A stretch of DNA of 64,000 bases from contig CACUVI010000001.1 in assembly GCA_902725215.1 (NCBI GenBank), positions 62,001 to 126,000 of the forward strand. Direction: 5' to 3'. Source of the stretch: Rhodospirillaceae bacterium LM-1 (lineage in GTDB: Bacteria > Pseudomonadota > Alphaproteobacteria > Rhodospirillales > WMHbin7). Below the pieces are notes generated by a model. That model was not told where the DNA came from. It saw nothing but the letters and a program-made list of their open reading frames with translations, and searched no databases. Shown piece by piece: positions 46,085 through 56,856 of the stretch (its first letter is position 1; each line of letters opens with the position of its first letter). The position numbers and the translations under genes are program-made.

Positions 46085-47020
46085 GTGATTGATCTTCGTC
46101 TGCGCCATCCCGACAAGACTGTTTTGAACCCGGATCGCATCGCCGTGATGATTCCGACCCGGGGGCGTCCCGCCATGCTGGGCGAGACGATTTCATCTTT
46201 CCTGATCGCGACCAAGCAGCCAAGCCTTGTCTCATTCTGGATCGCCGTCGATGACGACGACCGAACCACGCAAGACTATATCGATCGGGTGGACGTCAAT
46301 TCCTTGCCGTTTTCGCTGAACTGGGTGGTGCTGCCTCGCCAGCCGACGTTGGCCATGACCTGGAATTTGCTTTGGCAGGCGGTGTACGACGGCCCTGGCT
46401 TCTATCTTGGATTCATCGACGATTATCTGATGCTGACCCAAGGCTGGGACGATGCCGTGCGCGACGTGCTGAGCCAAACTCCCAACCGCCTGGGTTTGGG
46501 TCAGATTCCCGACTCGTTTCAGAAAAATCCCGATACGCTGACCATCATCTGCGGCACCGCCGAATGGTTCAATAAACTGGGCTATTTCGTGCCGCCCTAT
46601 TTTCCCTTCTGGTTTGCTGATACTTGGCTTGATCAAGTGGCGACCGCAGCCGGGTTGAAATTCAGACTGCCTCTGGTTGTGGCGCCGCAGGGCGACGCTC
46701 CGCCGGGCACGCACCGCATGCGCGAGCTTGGCTTTTGGTACAAGGTCTTCTGCGCCATGACCGATGAGCGCTTGGCGTCGGCCAAGCAATTGGCGCTGGT
46801 GGCCTATGCGGGCGACATTCCCTGGTATGCCGAGCGCGAGTCGCTGGTTCGCCAAGCCAATGAAACCCTGTTGAAGCGCGTGCAAGAGCAGCCCGAAGCG
46901 ATTGCTGAGATGGAAGCCTTCTTCGCTGGAAAATCTCCCTGGTCCAAACATGACGAAGACCGCTATCATGCCGTCAAATCAGCCGTGATCGATTATCTGG
47001 GGCCAGCGTTTAAGCCATGA
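46085..47020 (+). CDS. Putative GT-A glycosyltransferase-like protein
   Basis: 311 residues. AVMIPTRGRPAMLGETISSFL is the N-terminal nucleotide-binding strand of GT2-type folds. WIAVDDDDRT and YLGFIDDYLMLT supply acidic motifs where a DxD would lie. PPYFPFWFADTWLDQVA resembles an acceptor-site region. The start is a GTG with no clear ribosome site; ATG 46148 is an alternative that keeps the fold intact. It overlaps dnaE by 4 bp, an unusual partner. Donor and acceptor are unknown. Confidence 0.6.
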   Translation: MIDLRLRHPDKTVLNPDRIAVMIPTRGRPAMLGETISSFLIATKQPSLVSFWIAVDDDDRTTQDYIDRVDVNSLPFSLNWVVLPRQPTLAMTWNLLWQAVYDGPGFYLGFIDDYLMLTQGWDDAVRDVLSQTPNRLGLGQIPDSFQKNPDTLTIICGTAEWFNKLGYFVPPYFPFWFADTWLDQVATAAGLKFRLPLVVAPQGDAPPGTHRMRELGFWYKVFCAMTDERLASAKQLALVAYAGDIPWYAERESLVRQANETLLKRVQEQPEAIAEMEAFFAGKSPWSKHDEDRYHAVKSAVIDYLGPAFKP

Positions 47021-50000
47021 CGGGATTCATCCATCTGCGCGTGCATAGCGCCTATTCCTTGGCCGAAGGGGCGATCAAGGTCAAGGAACTGGTCAAGCTG
47101 ACCGAAAAGCACAAGATGCCTGCGGTGGCGCTGACCGATACCAGCAATCTGTTTGGCGGACTCGATTTCTCATCGGCTTGCACGGATGCTGGAATACAGC
47201 CCATCGTCGGCTGCCAATTGGCGATCAGAAGGGATGAGGTCGAAGGCAGCGGGGCCTTTCGCGAAGGCCGCAAGCCGGAACCCGACAATGTGGTCGTCTT
47301 GTGTCAGAACCCGGCTGGATACGCCAATCTGCTGAAGCTGGTCAGCCAGGCCTTTTTGCAGACCGAGGCGGGCGAGACGCCGCAAATCTCGATTGCCGAT
47401 TTGGAAATGCGGGCAGAGGGCCTGCTGTTGCTGACCGGCGGCGTTGCGGGTCCCATCGGGCGTTTGCTGTTGGAAGGCGCTAAGGACAAGGCGCGCGACC
47501 TGCTGACCCGTTTTCAGGCCGCCTTTCCCAATCGTCTGTACATGGAAATCCAGCGCCATGGCCTGGACGATGAACGCAAGACCGAGCCGGGATTCTTGGA
47601 TTTCGCTTACGAGCAAGATATCCCGCTGCTCGCCACCAACGAATGTTTCTTCGGTCCCGAAAGCATGTACGAGGCGCATGACGCGCTTTTATGCATTGCG
47701 GGCGGCGCTTATGTGTCGCAGCCCGAACGCAGGCGCGTGACGCCCGAACACCGTTTCAAGTCGGGCGATGAAATGCGCATGTTGTTCGCCGATCTGCCCG
47801 AAGCGGTGGACAATACGCTGACGGTCGCCAAACGCTGCGCCTATTGGCCCGCCAAGATCAAGCCGATCTTGCCCGTCTATACCAAACTGCAAGGACGCAG
47901 CGAGGAAGAGGCCTTGCGCCAAATGGCTCGCGATGGGCTTGAGAGACGATTGCCCGTGCATGTCTTCAACGAGGATATGGACGAGGACGCGTTGGCGCAT
48001 GCCGCCAAGCCCTATCGCGAACGCCTGGATTACGAGTTGGACGTTATCGTGAAAATGGGGTTCCCCGGCTATTTCCTGATCGTCGCCGACTTCATCCAAT
48101 GGGCCAAGGAACATGACATTCCGGTGGGGCCGGGGCGCGGTTCGGGCGCCGGTTCGGTGGTGGCCTGGGCGCTGACCATCACCGACCTTGATCCCCTTCG
48201 CTTCAACCTATTGTTCGAACGTTTCTTGAATCCGGAACGCGTGTCGATGCCCGACTTCGACATCGACTTCTGCCAGGATCGCCGCGACGAGGTGATCCGT
48301 TACGTGCAGAAGGAATACGGTCATGATCGGGTGGCGCAGATCATCACTTTCGGAAAATTGCAAGCCAGGGCGGCTTTGCGTGATGTGGGCCGCGTTTTGG
48401 AAATGCCCTACGGTCAGGTGGACCGCATCTGCAAACTGGTGCCGCAAAATCCCGCCAAGCCGGTCACCATCGCCGAAGCTATCGATAGCGAACCGCTTTT
48501 GGGCCAGATGCGCGAAGCCGATCCGGTGGTGGGCAAGCTGCTGGATGTGGGCCAAAAGCTGGAAGGGCTTTACCGTCACGCATCGACCCATGCCGCTGGC
48601 GTGGTGATCGGCGACCGTCCCCTGGACGAACTGGTGCCGCTGTACCGCGATCCCCGTTCCGACATGCCCGTCACGCAATTCAACATGAAATGGGTGGAAT
48701 CGGCGGGTCTGGTCAAGTTCGACTTTCTGGGCCTGAAGACGCTGACCGTGCTGCAAACGGCGGTCAGGCTGGCCAAACCCAAGGGGGTCGAGATCGACCT
48801 GTCGGCCCTGCCGCTCGACGACCGGCCCACCTACGACATGTTGGGGCGCGGCGACACGGTCGGCGTATTCCAGTTGGAAAGTGCGGGCATGCGCGACGTG
48901 CTGAAGGGCCTAAAGCCCGACACGTTGGAAGACATCATCGCCGTGGTGGCGCTGTATCGTCCCGGCCCGATGGGCAACATCCCCAGCTACATCAAGCGCA
49001 AGCATGGACAGGAAACGCCTGATTATCTGCATCCGACCTTGGAACCGATCTTAAGGGAAACCTTCGGTATCATGGTCTATCAGGAACAGGTGATGCAGAT
49101 CGCCCAGGTCCTGTCGGGTTATTCGCTGGGCGGCGCCGATCTTTTGCGCCGCGCCATGGGCAAAAAGAACCAGCAGGAGATGGACGACCAGCGCAAGAAT
49201 TTCGTGGAAGGCGCCTTGGCCCGAAAGGTGGCGGAATCGCAGGCCTCGCACATCTTCGACATGGTGGCGAAATTCGCCGAATACGGCTTCAACAAAAGCC
49301 ATGCCGCCGCCTATGCCGTGGTGGCCTATCAAACCGCTTGGATGAAGGCCAATCATCCGGTGGAATTCATCGCGGCCTCCATGACCTATGACATGGGATC
49401 GACCGACAAACTGTCGGTCTTCCGCCAGGAATTGGATCGTCTGAAGGTGAAGCTGCTGCCGCCCGACGTCAATAAATCCATGCCCACATTCGCCGTCGAG
49501 AATGGTCAAGTGCGCTATGCGCTGGCAGCCATCAAAAATGTCGGTCTGGCCGCCATGCAGTTGCTGGTCGATGAGCGCTTGAAAAACGGCCCCTTCAAGG
49601 ATGTGGCCGATCTGTTCCGCAGGCTGGATACGAAAACCTTGAACCGTCGTCAGGTTGAAAATCTGATTCGCGCCGGGGCCTTCGACAGTCTCGACAACAA
49701 CCGCGCTCGTTTGATGGATGGGCTGGACATCTTGATGCGGGAAGCCAGCGCCGCCCAGGAAGAGCGCGAAAGCGGCCAATCCAGCCTGTTCGGTGCCATC
49801 GATCCCAAGGCCAACGCGCCCAGGCTACCCAACCGGACCGACTGGCCGCAGATGGAACGGCTGAAAGAGGAATGTTCGGCCCTTGGCTTCTATCTGTCGG
49901 CCCATCCGCTGGATGCCTATGCCAAAAGCCTGGAACGTCTGCACGTCATCAAATGCACGGAACTGCCGGGGCATCTGGCCGCTGGCGGCAAAAGCCGCGT

Positions 50001-50472
50001 CAAGCTGGCGGGCGTTCTCAATGCCAAGCAAGAGCGCACCAGCCAGCGCGGCTCGCGTTTTGCCTTCGCTCAATTCTCCGACATGAGCGGCATTTTCGAG
50101 GTCACGCTCTTCTCCGAAGTGTTGGCCGCCTCGCGCGATGTTCTGGAAAGCGGCCAGCCCTTGCTGCTGACCGTCGATGCCCGCATGGAGGAAGAGCAGA
50201 TCAAGTTGCTGGCCCAAGAAATATCGGCTCTTGATCAGGCGGCGGCAAAAACATCGGGCGGCATCAAGGTCTATTTCGCCGATGTCTCGCCCGTGGCCGA
50301 AGTGAAAATGCTGCTGTCCAAGGAAGCCAGAGGCAAGGGGCGGGTCATTCTGGTGCCGCAAACCGAACAAGGCGAAGTCGAAATGTTGCTCAAGGGAAGT
50401 TACGCCCTGTCGCCCAGCTTGTTGTCTGGGTTGCGCGCCGTTCAAGGCGTTCGAGAATTGCGTGAAATTTGA
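47017..50472 (+). CDS. dnaE: DNA polymerase III alpha subunit
   Basis: The replicative polymerase. 1151 residues, the DnaE1 length. The N-terminal PHP domain begins FIHLRVHSAYSLAEGAIKV. The active-site acidic residues lie in SMPDFDIDFCQDRRDEVI, after GPGRGSGAGSVVAW. FNKSHAAAYAVVAYQTAWMKANHP is the thumb/fingers region. The OB fold begins RVKLAGVLNAKQERTSQRG. The start overlaps the upstream GT-like gene (ATGA). Confidence 0.97.
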   Translation: MTGFIHLRVHSAYSLAEGAIKVKELVKLTEKHKMPAVALTDTSNLFGGLDFSSACTDAGIQPIVGCQLAIRRDEVEGSGAFREGRKPEPDNVVVLCQNPAGYANLLKLVSQAFLQTEAGETPQISIADLEMRAEGLLLLTGGVAGPIGRLLLEGAKDKARDLLTRFQAAFPNRLYMEIQRHGLDDERKTEPGFLDFAYEQDIPLLATNECFFGPESMYEAHDALLCIAGGAYVSQPERRRVTPEHRFKSGDEMRMLFADLPEAVDNTLTVAKRCAYWPAKIKPILPVYTKLQGRSEEEALRQMARDGLERRLPVHVFNEDMDEDALAHAAKPYRERLDYELDVIVKMGFPGYFLIVADFIQWAKEHDIPVGPGRGSGAGSVVAWALTITDLDPLRFNLLFERFLNPERVSMPDFDIDFCQDRRDEVIRYVQKEYGHDRVAQIITFGKLQARAALRDVGRVLEMPYGQVDRICKLVPQNPAKPVTIAEAIDSEPLLGQMREADPVVGKLLDVGQKLEGLYRHASTHAAGVVIGDRPLDELVPLYRDPRSDMPVTQFNMKWVESAGLVKFDFLGLKTLTVLQTAVRLAKPKGVEIDLSALPLDDRPTYDMLGRGDTVGVFQLESAGMRDVLKGLKPDTLEDIIAVVALYRPGPMGNIPSYIKRKHGQETPDYLHPTLEPILRETFGIMVYQEQVMQIAQVLSGYSLGGADLLRRAMGKKNQQEMDDQRKNFVEGALARKVAESQASHIFDMVAKFAEYGFNKSHAAAYAVVAYQTAWMKANHPVEFIAASMTYDMGSTDKLSVFRQELDRLKVKLLPPDVNKSMPTFAVENGQVRYALAAIKNVGLAAMQLLVDERLKNGPFKDVADLFRRLDTKTLNRRQVENLIRAGAFDSLDNNRARLMDGLDILMREASAAQEERESGQSSLFGAIDPKANAPRLPNRTDWPQMERLKEECSALGFYLSAHPLDAYAKSLERLHVIKCTELPGHLAAGGKSRVKLAGVLNAKQERTSQRGSRFAFAQFSDMSGIFEVTLFSEVLAASRDVLESGQPLLLTVDARMEEEQIKLLAQEISALDQAAAKTSGGIKVYFADVSPVAEVKMLLSKEARGKGRVILVPQTEQGEVEMLLKGSYALSPSLLSGLRAVQGVRELREI

Positions 50473-50636
50473 CCGTGCCGATTGCGAATATTAGCCTTGA
50501 CTTTTTATGGTGAATATAACCAATGCCATAGCGTTATTAAGGTCTTTGAGAAATTGACTTAACACATGCATAAATGATTTGATCCTTCCAAATTTGATGT
50601 CGCTCATTTCGAAGTCGCGATCTTTGGGAGGAAAAT

Positions 50637-52601
50637 ATGGGTTTTCTTGCGCGAATGAAGGTCTCTAGCCGCATCTTTTTGGGTTTTGGCACGACCTTGG
50701 CCTTGATGATTGTTGTGGCGCTGACTGGCGGCGCCAGCCTCATGTCGGTCAGCGGCGGCTTTCATCATTACGAGCAGGCCAGCTCCGACTCTCTGCGCCT
50801 GATGGAGCTTGATCGGGCGATTGCCGGTTTGCGCCGAAATGTCGGCCTGTTCGCGCTGAATGGCGACGAGGCTTCGCTCAAGCGCGTGCATGACTTGGAG
50901 CAAACGATCAGCACTGATTTGAAAGCCGCCCATGACGAAGAGGAAGATCCCGTCCGCAAGGCAAATCTGGCCAAGCCGCTTGAACTATTCACCCAACACC
51001 GTGATCATTTCGCGACAATGTCCAAGCTGCGCTTGCAGATAGGTGCCAAGCCGGAAGACGGCTTGCAGGGCAGTTTGAGAAATTCCGTTCACGCCATCGA
51101 GGAGAAAGTGAAGCAGGCGGGAAACCTGCCCCTTTCGGTCCTGACTCTTACCCTGCGTCGCCATGAGAAAGATTTTCTACTGCGCCGCGATGCGAAGTAT
51201 GTAAAGTCGCTTGAAGATACGGCTGACGCCATGTCCAAGGAGATAGACAGGGCAAGTCTGGATGGCGCCCTGCGCCAAGACTTGCAGACCAAACTTTTGT
51301 CCTACCGCAACGACTTCAAATTGCTGGCAGATGCTCAGTTGGCCGTTGCCAAGCTGGTGGAGAGCGAACTGTCCCCGCGTGAGGACGAGATCACGAAAGT
51401 CCTAAGCGATACCGTGGCGTCCGAAAAGCGCACGATGCTTGATGACGCCGAAACGGCCTACAACATGATCGCCTTTGCCGAGAGTCTTGTCGTTATCTTG
51501 GGCGTTGGCGCCATCGTTCTGGGCTTGCTGTTCGCCTTGGTGATTGCTCGTTCGATTGTTGGCCCGGTCAAGGGGATGACGAACGCCATGGGCCGCTTGG
51601 CTGGCGGCGACAAGTCGGTCGCCATTCCCGCCACCGAAAACAGCGATGAAATCGGCGAGATGGCCAGGGCGGTTCTTGTCTTCAAGGAGAACATGATCAA
51701 GGCAGAGAGACTGGCGACTGAGCAAGAGGCGCAGCGGCAAGTTCAGATCAAGCGCGCTCAGAAGATTCAGGAACTGACCGAGAAATTCGACTTGACCGTT
51801 ACCGAAACGGTGAATGGCGCTTCCAGTTCGGCCACTGAACTTGAAGCGACGGCGGAAAGTATGTCGGTGACGGCGGAACAAACCCAGCGCCAAGCGACCG
51901 CTGTCGCGGCGGCATCGGAAGAGGCGTCGTCCAATGTGCAGACCGTGGCGGCCGCCGCCGAAGAACTGTCGGCTTCAATTCAGGAAATCAGCAGGCAGGT
52001 TTCCCAGTCAACCGGCGTCGCCCAAGGTGCCGCGCAAGAAGCCGCACGCGCCAACGCCATGGTCCAAGGTTTGGCCGATGCGGCCAGCAAGATCGGCGAA
52101 GTGGTGCATCTGATCAACGATATTGCATCGCAAACGAATCTTTTGGCCTTGAACGCCACCATCGAGGCCGCCAGGGCGGGCGACGCGGGCAAGGGATTTG
52201 CCGTGGTCGCCAACGAGGTCAAATCGTTGGCCAACCAAACCGCCAAAGCCACCGACGAGATCAGCCAGCAAATTTCGTCGGTTCAAAGCGCCACCCAAGA
52301 CGCCGTCGATGCCATCCAAAGCATTACCAAGGTGATCAGTCAGGTGAACGAGATTTCGACGGCGATCGCCAGCGCCGTAGAGGAACAGGGGGCGGCAACC
52401 CAGGAAATCGCCCGCAATGCCCAGCAGGCGTCTGGGGCCACCACGGAAGTCTCCAGCCACATTAACGGCGTGACGGGTGGGGCGACTGAAACCGGCAAGG
52501 CGGCCAGCCATGTGCTGGAGGCGGCGGGTGCTCTGACCCGCCAAGCCGATTTGTTGCGCCAGGAAGTTGACGAATTTCTGGCGGGCGTGAAAGCGGCATG
52601 A
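50637..52601 (+). CDS. Methyl-accepting chemotaxis protein with helical-bundle sensor
   Basis: 654 residues. TM1 (about 12-35) and TM2 (about 280-303) flank a periplasmic region of about 245 residues, long enough for a two-bundle helical (HBM-type) sensor, with [19 protein letters not shown] as a characteristic stretch. HAMP ([20 protein letters not shown]) is followed by the signalling hairpin whose tip reads [43 protein letters not shown] (given in part). GGGAGG lies 7 bases before the ATG. Ligand unknown. Confidence 0.9.
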   Translation: MGFLARMKVSSRIFLGFGTTLALMIVVALTGGASLMSVSGGFHHYEQASSDSLRLMELDRAIAGLRRNVGLFALNGDEASLKRVHDLEQTISTDLKAAHDEEEDPVRKANLAKPLELFTQHRDHFATMSKLRLQIGAKPEDGLQGSLRNSVHAIEEKVKQAGNLPLSVLTLTLRRHEKDFLLRRDAKYVKSLEDTADAMSKEIDRASLDGALRQDLQTKLLSYRNDFKLLADAQLAVAKLVESELSPREDEITKVLSDTVASEKRTMLDDAETAYNMIAFAESLVVILGVGAIVLGLLFALVIARSIVGPVKGMTNAMGRLAGGDKSVAIPATENSDEIGEMARAVLVFKENMIKAERLATEQEAQRQVQIKRAQKIQELTEKFDLTVTETVNGASSSATELEATAESMSVTAEQTQRQATAVAAASEEASSNVQTVAAAAEELSASIQEISRQVSQSTGVAQGAAQEAARANAMVQGLADAASKIGEVVHLINDIASQTNLLALNATIEAARAGDAGKGFAVVANEVKSLANQTAKATDEISQQISSVQSATQDAVDAIQSITKVISQVNEISTAIASAVEEQGAATQEIARNAQQASGATTEVSSHINGVTGGATETGKAASHVLEAAGALTRQADLLRQEVDEFLAGVKAA

Positions 52602-52781
52602 TGGCATCGTCGATGTGAGGCGTGGGGCTTGGTCCGCCTCGCACCGGTTCTGAGCGCTTGATTATTCCGGCGAAATGTTTCTGTCCGCCTAGAATTATTT
52701 GGCGCAAAGGGCCAAGTCAAATCTAAGGTGACTGAGAGACAACGATCTCTGAGTGGTGTTTGTTTTTTTTGGGAGGCGGTC

Positions 52782-54464
52782 ATGCAGGGCACGATCAAGT
52801 CAAAGCTGATCACACTGGGTGTCGTTGCCATACTGGGCCAATCGGTCTTGGCGGGCAGCATCCTGTGGGTCAATTCCATCTTGAAGGAATCTTTCGCTTT
52901 CGCCGAAATGCGAGGATCACAACTGGCTGCCGTCGAAGAAATGCGCCGCGAGATTTTGACCATCATGTTGGGCGCCATGGACACGATCATCGACAAGGAT
53001 GAAGGCAAGGTCCAGCCCGAGCGCATGAAGGACATGACCGACGGTCTTTCCAAGTTGTCCGATGGTGCCAGAAGCCTTCAAACCTATGCCGACACCGCCG
53101 AGGAAAAGCAACTGGCCGCCGGTCTTGAGGCTTCCGTCGCCGAATTGAAAGCCGGCGTTACGGTAAATCTGGTCAAGGCGATTGAAAGCCGCGCCGGTGA
53201 GGACGCCTTCGCGGAGATCGACGACATACTGGACAAAAACGGCGATGGCATCGCCGACAATCTGGCCCGCTTCGAGCAGTCGTTGCGCGGAGAAATGGCC
53301 GAAGCCAAGAAGGAGCAGGATGGCTGGCTTGGCCGTCTGACCTTGATATCGTCGCTCACCTATATCGTCACGGCGCTGTTGATGATTGTCGGCCTGATCG
53401 TCACGGCAGGCGCGATCATCCGTCCGGTCAACGCGCTGACCAAATCCATGCGCCGCTTGGCGGATGGCGACCGTCAGACTGAAATTCCCGCCTTAAGCCA
53501 AAAGGACGAGGTGGGTGAGATGGCCCGCGCCGTCGATGTGTTCAAGCAAAACGCCATCGAAATGGATCGTTTGCGCGCTGAACAGGACAGGCAGAAGAAG
53601 GCCGCCGAAGAAGAGCGCAGGAAAGGCATGCATTCATTGGCCGACAATTTCGACCATTCGGTCGGCGGCGTCATGCGCCAGGTTCTGTCTTCGGTGACCG
53701 ATCTTGAAACGACGGCCCAAAACATGTCGACCATCGCCGATGAAACGATGCGCCAAGCCACCGCCGTCGCAGCCGCGTCGCAGGAAGCCTCGACGAATGT
53801 GCAAACCGTCGCCTCCGCCGCCGAGGAATTGTCGGCGTCGATTCAAGAAATCAGCCGTCAGGTGGCGCAATCGACCAAGGTGGCCCACGGCGCCGCCGCC
53901 GAGGCCGAGCGCGCCAACGCCATGGTGCAGAGCCTCGCCGACGCCGCCAGCCGCATCGGCGAGGTCGTGCATCTGATCAACGACATCGCCAGTCAGACAA
54001 ATTTGTTGGCCTTGAACGCCACCATCGAGGCGGCAAGGGCAGGGGACGCTGGCAAGGGATTCGCCGTGGTCGCCAATGAGGTGAAAAGTCTCGCCAACCA
54101 AACAGCCAAGGCCACCGATGAAATCAGTCAGCAGATTTCCGCCGTTCAGGGAGCGACGCAGAACGCCGTCAGCGCCATCGAAAGCATCACCAAGGTGATC
54201 GGCGAGGTGAATCAGATTTCCACCGCCATCGCCTCGGCGGTGGAAGAGCAAGGTGCTGCCACCCATGAGATTGCCCGCAATGTGCAGGAAGCCTCGGGGG
54301 CGACGGCCGAAGTGAACAGCCACATCGCAGGCGTCACTCAGGGCGCTGAAAAAACCGGCGGCTCGGCTTCGCATGTCTTGGTCTCCGCCGAGGGACTGAG
54401 CCGTCAGGCCGAGCAATTGCGCCAGCAGGTGGATGGATTCTTGTCGGGCGTGAAGGCCGCATAG
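52782..54464 (+). CDS. Methyl-accepting chemotaxis protein with short four-helix sensor
   Basis: 560 residues. TM1 (about 8-28) and TM2 (about 190-215) flank a periplasmic helical domain of about 160 residues rich in Asp, Glu and Lys ([23 protein letters not shown]). HAMP and a signalling domain follow, nearly identical in its tip to the neighbour's. The start MQGTIKSKL is fixed by GGGAGG upstream; an in-frame codon 18 residues earlier is less likely. The pair looks like a duplication in which the sensor was replaced. Confidence 0.9.
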   Translation: MQGTIKSKLITLGVVAILGQSVLAGSILWVNSILKESFAFAEMRGSQLAAVEEMRREILTIMLGAMDTIIDKDEGKVQPERMKDMTDGLSKLSDGARSLQTYADTAEEKQLAAGLEASVAELKAGVTVNLVKAIESRAGEDAFAEIDDILDKNGDGIADNLARFEQSLRGEMAEAKKEQDGWLGRLTLISSLTYIVTALLMIVGLIVTAGAIIRPVNALTKSMRRLADGDRQTEIPALSQKDEVGEMARAVDVFKQNAIEMDRLRAEQDRQKKAAEEERRKGMHSLADNFDHSVGGVMRQVLSSVTDLETTAQNMSTIADETMRQATAVAAASQEASTNVQTVASAAEELSASIQEISRQVAQSTKVAHGAAAEAERANAMVQSLADAASRIGEVVHLINDIASQTNLLALNATIEAARAGDAGKGFAVVANEVKSLANQTAKATDEISQQISAVQGATQNAVSAIESITKVIGEVNQISTAIASAVEEQGAATHEIARNVQEASGATAEVNSHIAGVTQGAEKTGGSASHVLVSAEGLSRQAEQLRQQVDGFLSGVKAA

Positions 54465-54599
54465 CCGTTTCGTCTCAAAGCAAGGTTGGATGCGCCCCCC
54501 CCGAAAGTCTAGGAAGGGGGCTGTCCTTCTTTGGGTTGCGCAGGGGGTGGTGAAAAAGCCAGAATGGCATATTCACTTCACGACAGCGCCAAGGACACG

Positions 54600-55253
54600 A
54601 TGTCGAGACCAGCACATGATCGCGCCGATCAGCCGGGCATTCGCCTAAACATCAATGGTCAATCCGTTGATGCGCATGAAGGCATGACTTTGGTCGAGGC
54701 CGCTTGGCAAGCTGGCGTGCCGGGCATTACCAATGTGGGCTGCATGGAAGGCGTTTGCGGTTCGTGCCGCGTCATGATGCGCCGTGATCGTCAGGTAACC
54801 GTCGGTCTGGCCTGCCAGACTTTTGTCGAAAACGGGTTGGACGTCATTTTCCTGCCTGCCGCCTCCGCCTCGCGCCATTTTTACGATATTGCGGATTTCA
54901 AGGACAGTTGGGACATCCATGCGCGCTTTCACGGCATTTTTCCCGAAGCGTCTCGCTGCCGCCATTGTCACGGCTGCGTGCAGTCCTGCCCCAAGGACAT
55001 CAAGGTCGAGGACGGCGTAGCCTTGGCGGCAAGTGGCCGCTACCGCGAAGCGGGAGAAATCTTTTTCGAATGCGTCATGTGCGAATTGTGCGACGTCGCC
55101 TGCCCGGAATTGATCGCCCCCGCCCATGTCGGCTTGTTTTGCAGGCGCGTGACGGCGCATTTCCACTTGCGTCCACCCAACCTTATCTCGCGGATAGAGG
55201 AATTGCGCAAGAAGCGCGAGGAAGCGGACGGCAACGACAAGGGCGAGGAATGA
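54600..55253 (+). CDS. Succinate dehydrogenase/fumarate reductase-like iron-sulfur protein
   Basis: 217 residues. The N-terminal [2Fe-2S] domain has Cys48, Cys53, Cys56 and Cys72 (CMEGVCGSC...LAC). Two CxxCxxCxxxC groups follow, CRHCHGCVQSCP (120-130) and CVMCELCDVACP (158-168). True SdhB has a [3Fe-4S] set in the second position, so two [4Fe-4S] clusters are predicted here. AAGGA (54591-54595) supports this start; ATG 54564 is an alternative. It precedes the flavoprotein by 4 bp. It probably carries electrons between the NuoF-like and FrdA-like subunits. Confidence 0.8.
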   Translation: MSRPAHDRADQPGIRLNINGQSVDAHEGMTLVEAAWQAGVPGITNVGCMEGVCGSCRVMMRRDRQVTVGLACQTFVENGLDVIFLPAASASRHFYDIADFKDSWDIHARFHGIFPEASRCRHCHGCVQSCPKDIKVEDGVALAASGRYREAGEIFFECVMCELCDVACPELIAPAHVGLFCRRVTAHFHLRPPNLISRIEELRKKREEADGNDKGEE

Positions 55254-55257
55254 CGCC

Positions 55258-56856
55258 ATGAACAAGGGCATTCCTTTGCAAGAAGCCTTGGCCGCCTACC
55301 GGCCAGATTCCGATCCGGGGCAGGTGTCGCCCATGACCGATGCCGATTCGCTGCTAAGCGAATTCCATCCCGATCATTTGCGCGGTTCCGTCGTCAAATT
55401 GTCGGTGGGCGTCAATTCCGGCGACAGCTGCCAGCGCGATCTGGCAAGTCTGCTGCAAACCGAGGCCTTCATCGACGAAGCCGATCTGGCGGGCGTTCCG
55501 GTCATCGACGCCGACGTGCTTGTCATCGGCGGTGGCGGGGCCGGTTGCGCCGCCGCCCTCATGGCGGCCGAACAAGGGGCCAAGGTCTTGCTGGCCACCA
55601 AGCTGCGCCTGGGCGACAGCAATACGGTGATGGCCGAGGGCGGCATTCAGGCCGCCATCGAACCGGACGATTCCATTCAAAAGCATATTCAAGACACGCT
55701 GCGCGGCGGCCATCATGCCGGCAATCCGAGTTTGGTCGCCAGCATGGCCGAGGACGGCCCCGACGTGTTGCGCTGGCTGATCAATCTGGGCATGCAGTTC
55801 GAACTGACGCCCAGCGGCGATTTGCAAACTAGGCGCGCGGGCGGCATGAGCGCGTCTAGGCTGGTCTATTGCCGAGATTATACTGGGCTTGAGATGATGC
55901 GCGTTCTGCGCGAGGCCGTGTTCCAGCATCGCAGCATCGAGGTTTGGGAACAAAGCCCCGCCGTTGAATTGTTGTCCAACGAGTTCGGTTTGAAATGCGC
56001 GGGCGCCGTCTTGATGTCGCTGGCTGATGGGCAAAAGCGCATCGTCCGCACGCGTTCGGTGATTTTGGCCACTGGCGGTCTGGGGCGTTTGCACCTGAAC
56101 GGCTTTCCCACCTCGAACCATTTGGGCGCCACGGGCGACGGTCTGGTCTTGGCCTATCGGATCGGCGCCAAACTGACCGAGCTTGATTCCTTTCAATATC
56201 ATCCCACCGGGCTTGTCTATCCGTCGCATCTGTCGGGCAAGCTGGTCACCGAGGGCGTGCGCGCGGCGGGCGCTCTTCTCATCAACGGCAAGGGCCAGCG
56301 TTTCGTCGATGAATTGCAGCCCAGGGACATCGTCTGCGCCTCTATCTTGCGCGAATGCCAAGAAGGGCGCGGCATTCGCATCGATGACGAGCGCAAGGGG
56401 GTTTGGCTAGATACGCCGCGCCTTGAAAATTCGCAGCCAGGTTTGCTTGAGCGTCAGTTCCCCAATCTGATGTCGCGCACCAGGGGGTCGGGCCTTGATC
56501 CGCGCACTCAGCCGCTCTTGGTGCATCCCACCCTGCATTACCAGAATGGCGGCGTCATCATCAATTCCAAGGGGGCGACGACGGTTCCCGGCCTGTTCGC
56601 CATCGGCGAGGCGGCGGGCGGCATTCACGGGCGCAACCGCATCATGGGCAACGCCCTGCTTGAAATCATCTGTTTCGGACGACGTGCGGGCATCGCCGCC
56701 GCTGCCGCCGCCAAGCGTGATCGTGGACCTAAGAAGGTAACGTTGGAACATATCAATCAGTTGCGCCGGGCCTTGACACTGGCTGGCATGCCCTTGTCGC
56801 GCAGAGCACCCGAGATCCTGCCCAGCTATGCCAGGGGGGGGCTATGGAGCCGATGA
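55258..56856 (+). CDS. FrdA/SdhA-like flavoprotein with N-terminal extension
   Basis: 532 residues. After an 85-residue N-terminal extension of unknown role comes the FAD loop VLVIGGGGAGCAAAL. The position of the His that binds FAD covalently in SdhA/FrdA is Asn122 (GDSNTVMAEGGIQAA), so FAD should be non-covalent, as in NadB and soluble relatives. The dicarboxylate-site motifs FQYHPTGLVYP, LVTEGVRAAGALLING and HYQNGGV, and the FAD contact IHGRNRIMGNALLE, are kept. It probably reduces fumarate or a related unsaturated acid. It overlaps the NuoF-like gene. Confidence 0.8.
   Translation: MNKGIPLQEALAAYRPDSDPGQVSPMTDADSLLSEFHPDHLRGSVVKLSVGVNSGDSCQRDLASLLQTEAFIDEADLAGVPVIDADVLVIGGGGAGCAAALMAAEQGAKVLLATKLRLGDSNTVMAEGGIQAAIEPDDSIQKHIQDTLRGGHHAGNPSLVASMAEDGPDVLRWLINLGMQFELTPSGDLQTRRAGGMSASRLVYCRDYTGLEMMRVLREAVFQHRSIEVWEQSPAVELLSNEFGLKCAGAVLMSLADGQKRIVRTRSVILATGGLGRLHLNGFPTSNHLGATGDGLVLAYRIGAKLTELDSFQYHPTGLVYPSHLSGKLVTEGVRAAGALLINGKGQRFVDELQPRDIVCASILRECQEGRGIRIDDERKGVWLDTPRLENSQPGLLERQFPNLMSRTRGSGLDPRTQPLLVHPTLHYQNGGVIINSKGATTVPGLFAIGEAAGGIHGRNRIMGNALLEIICFGRRAGIAAAAAAKRDRGPKKVTLEHINQLRRALTLAGMPLSRRAPEILPSYARGGLWSR

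Noticed and set aside
46085-46147. Certain GTG start for the gene before dnaE
   Set aside because: No good ribosome site precedes it and an internal ATG at 46148 is equally compatible, so the start is left open.
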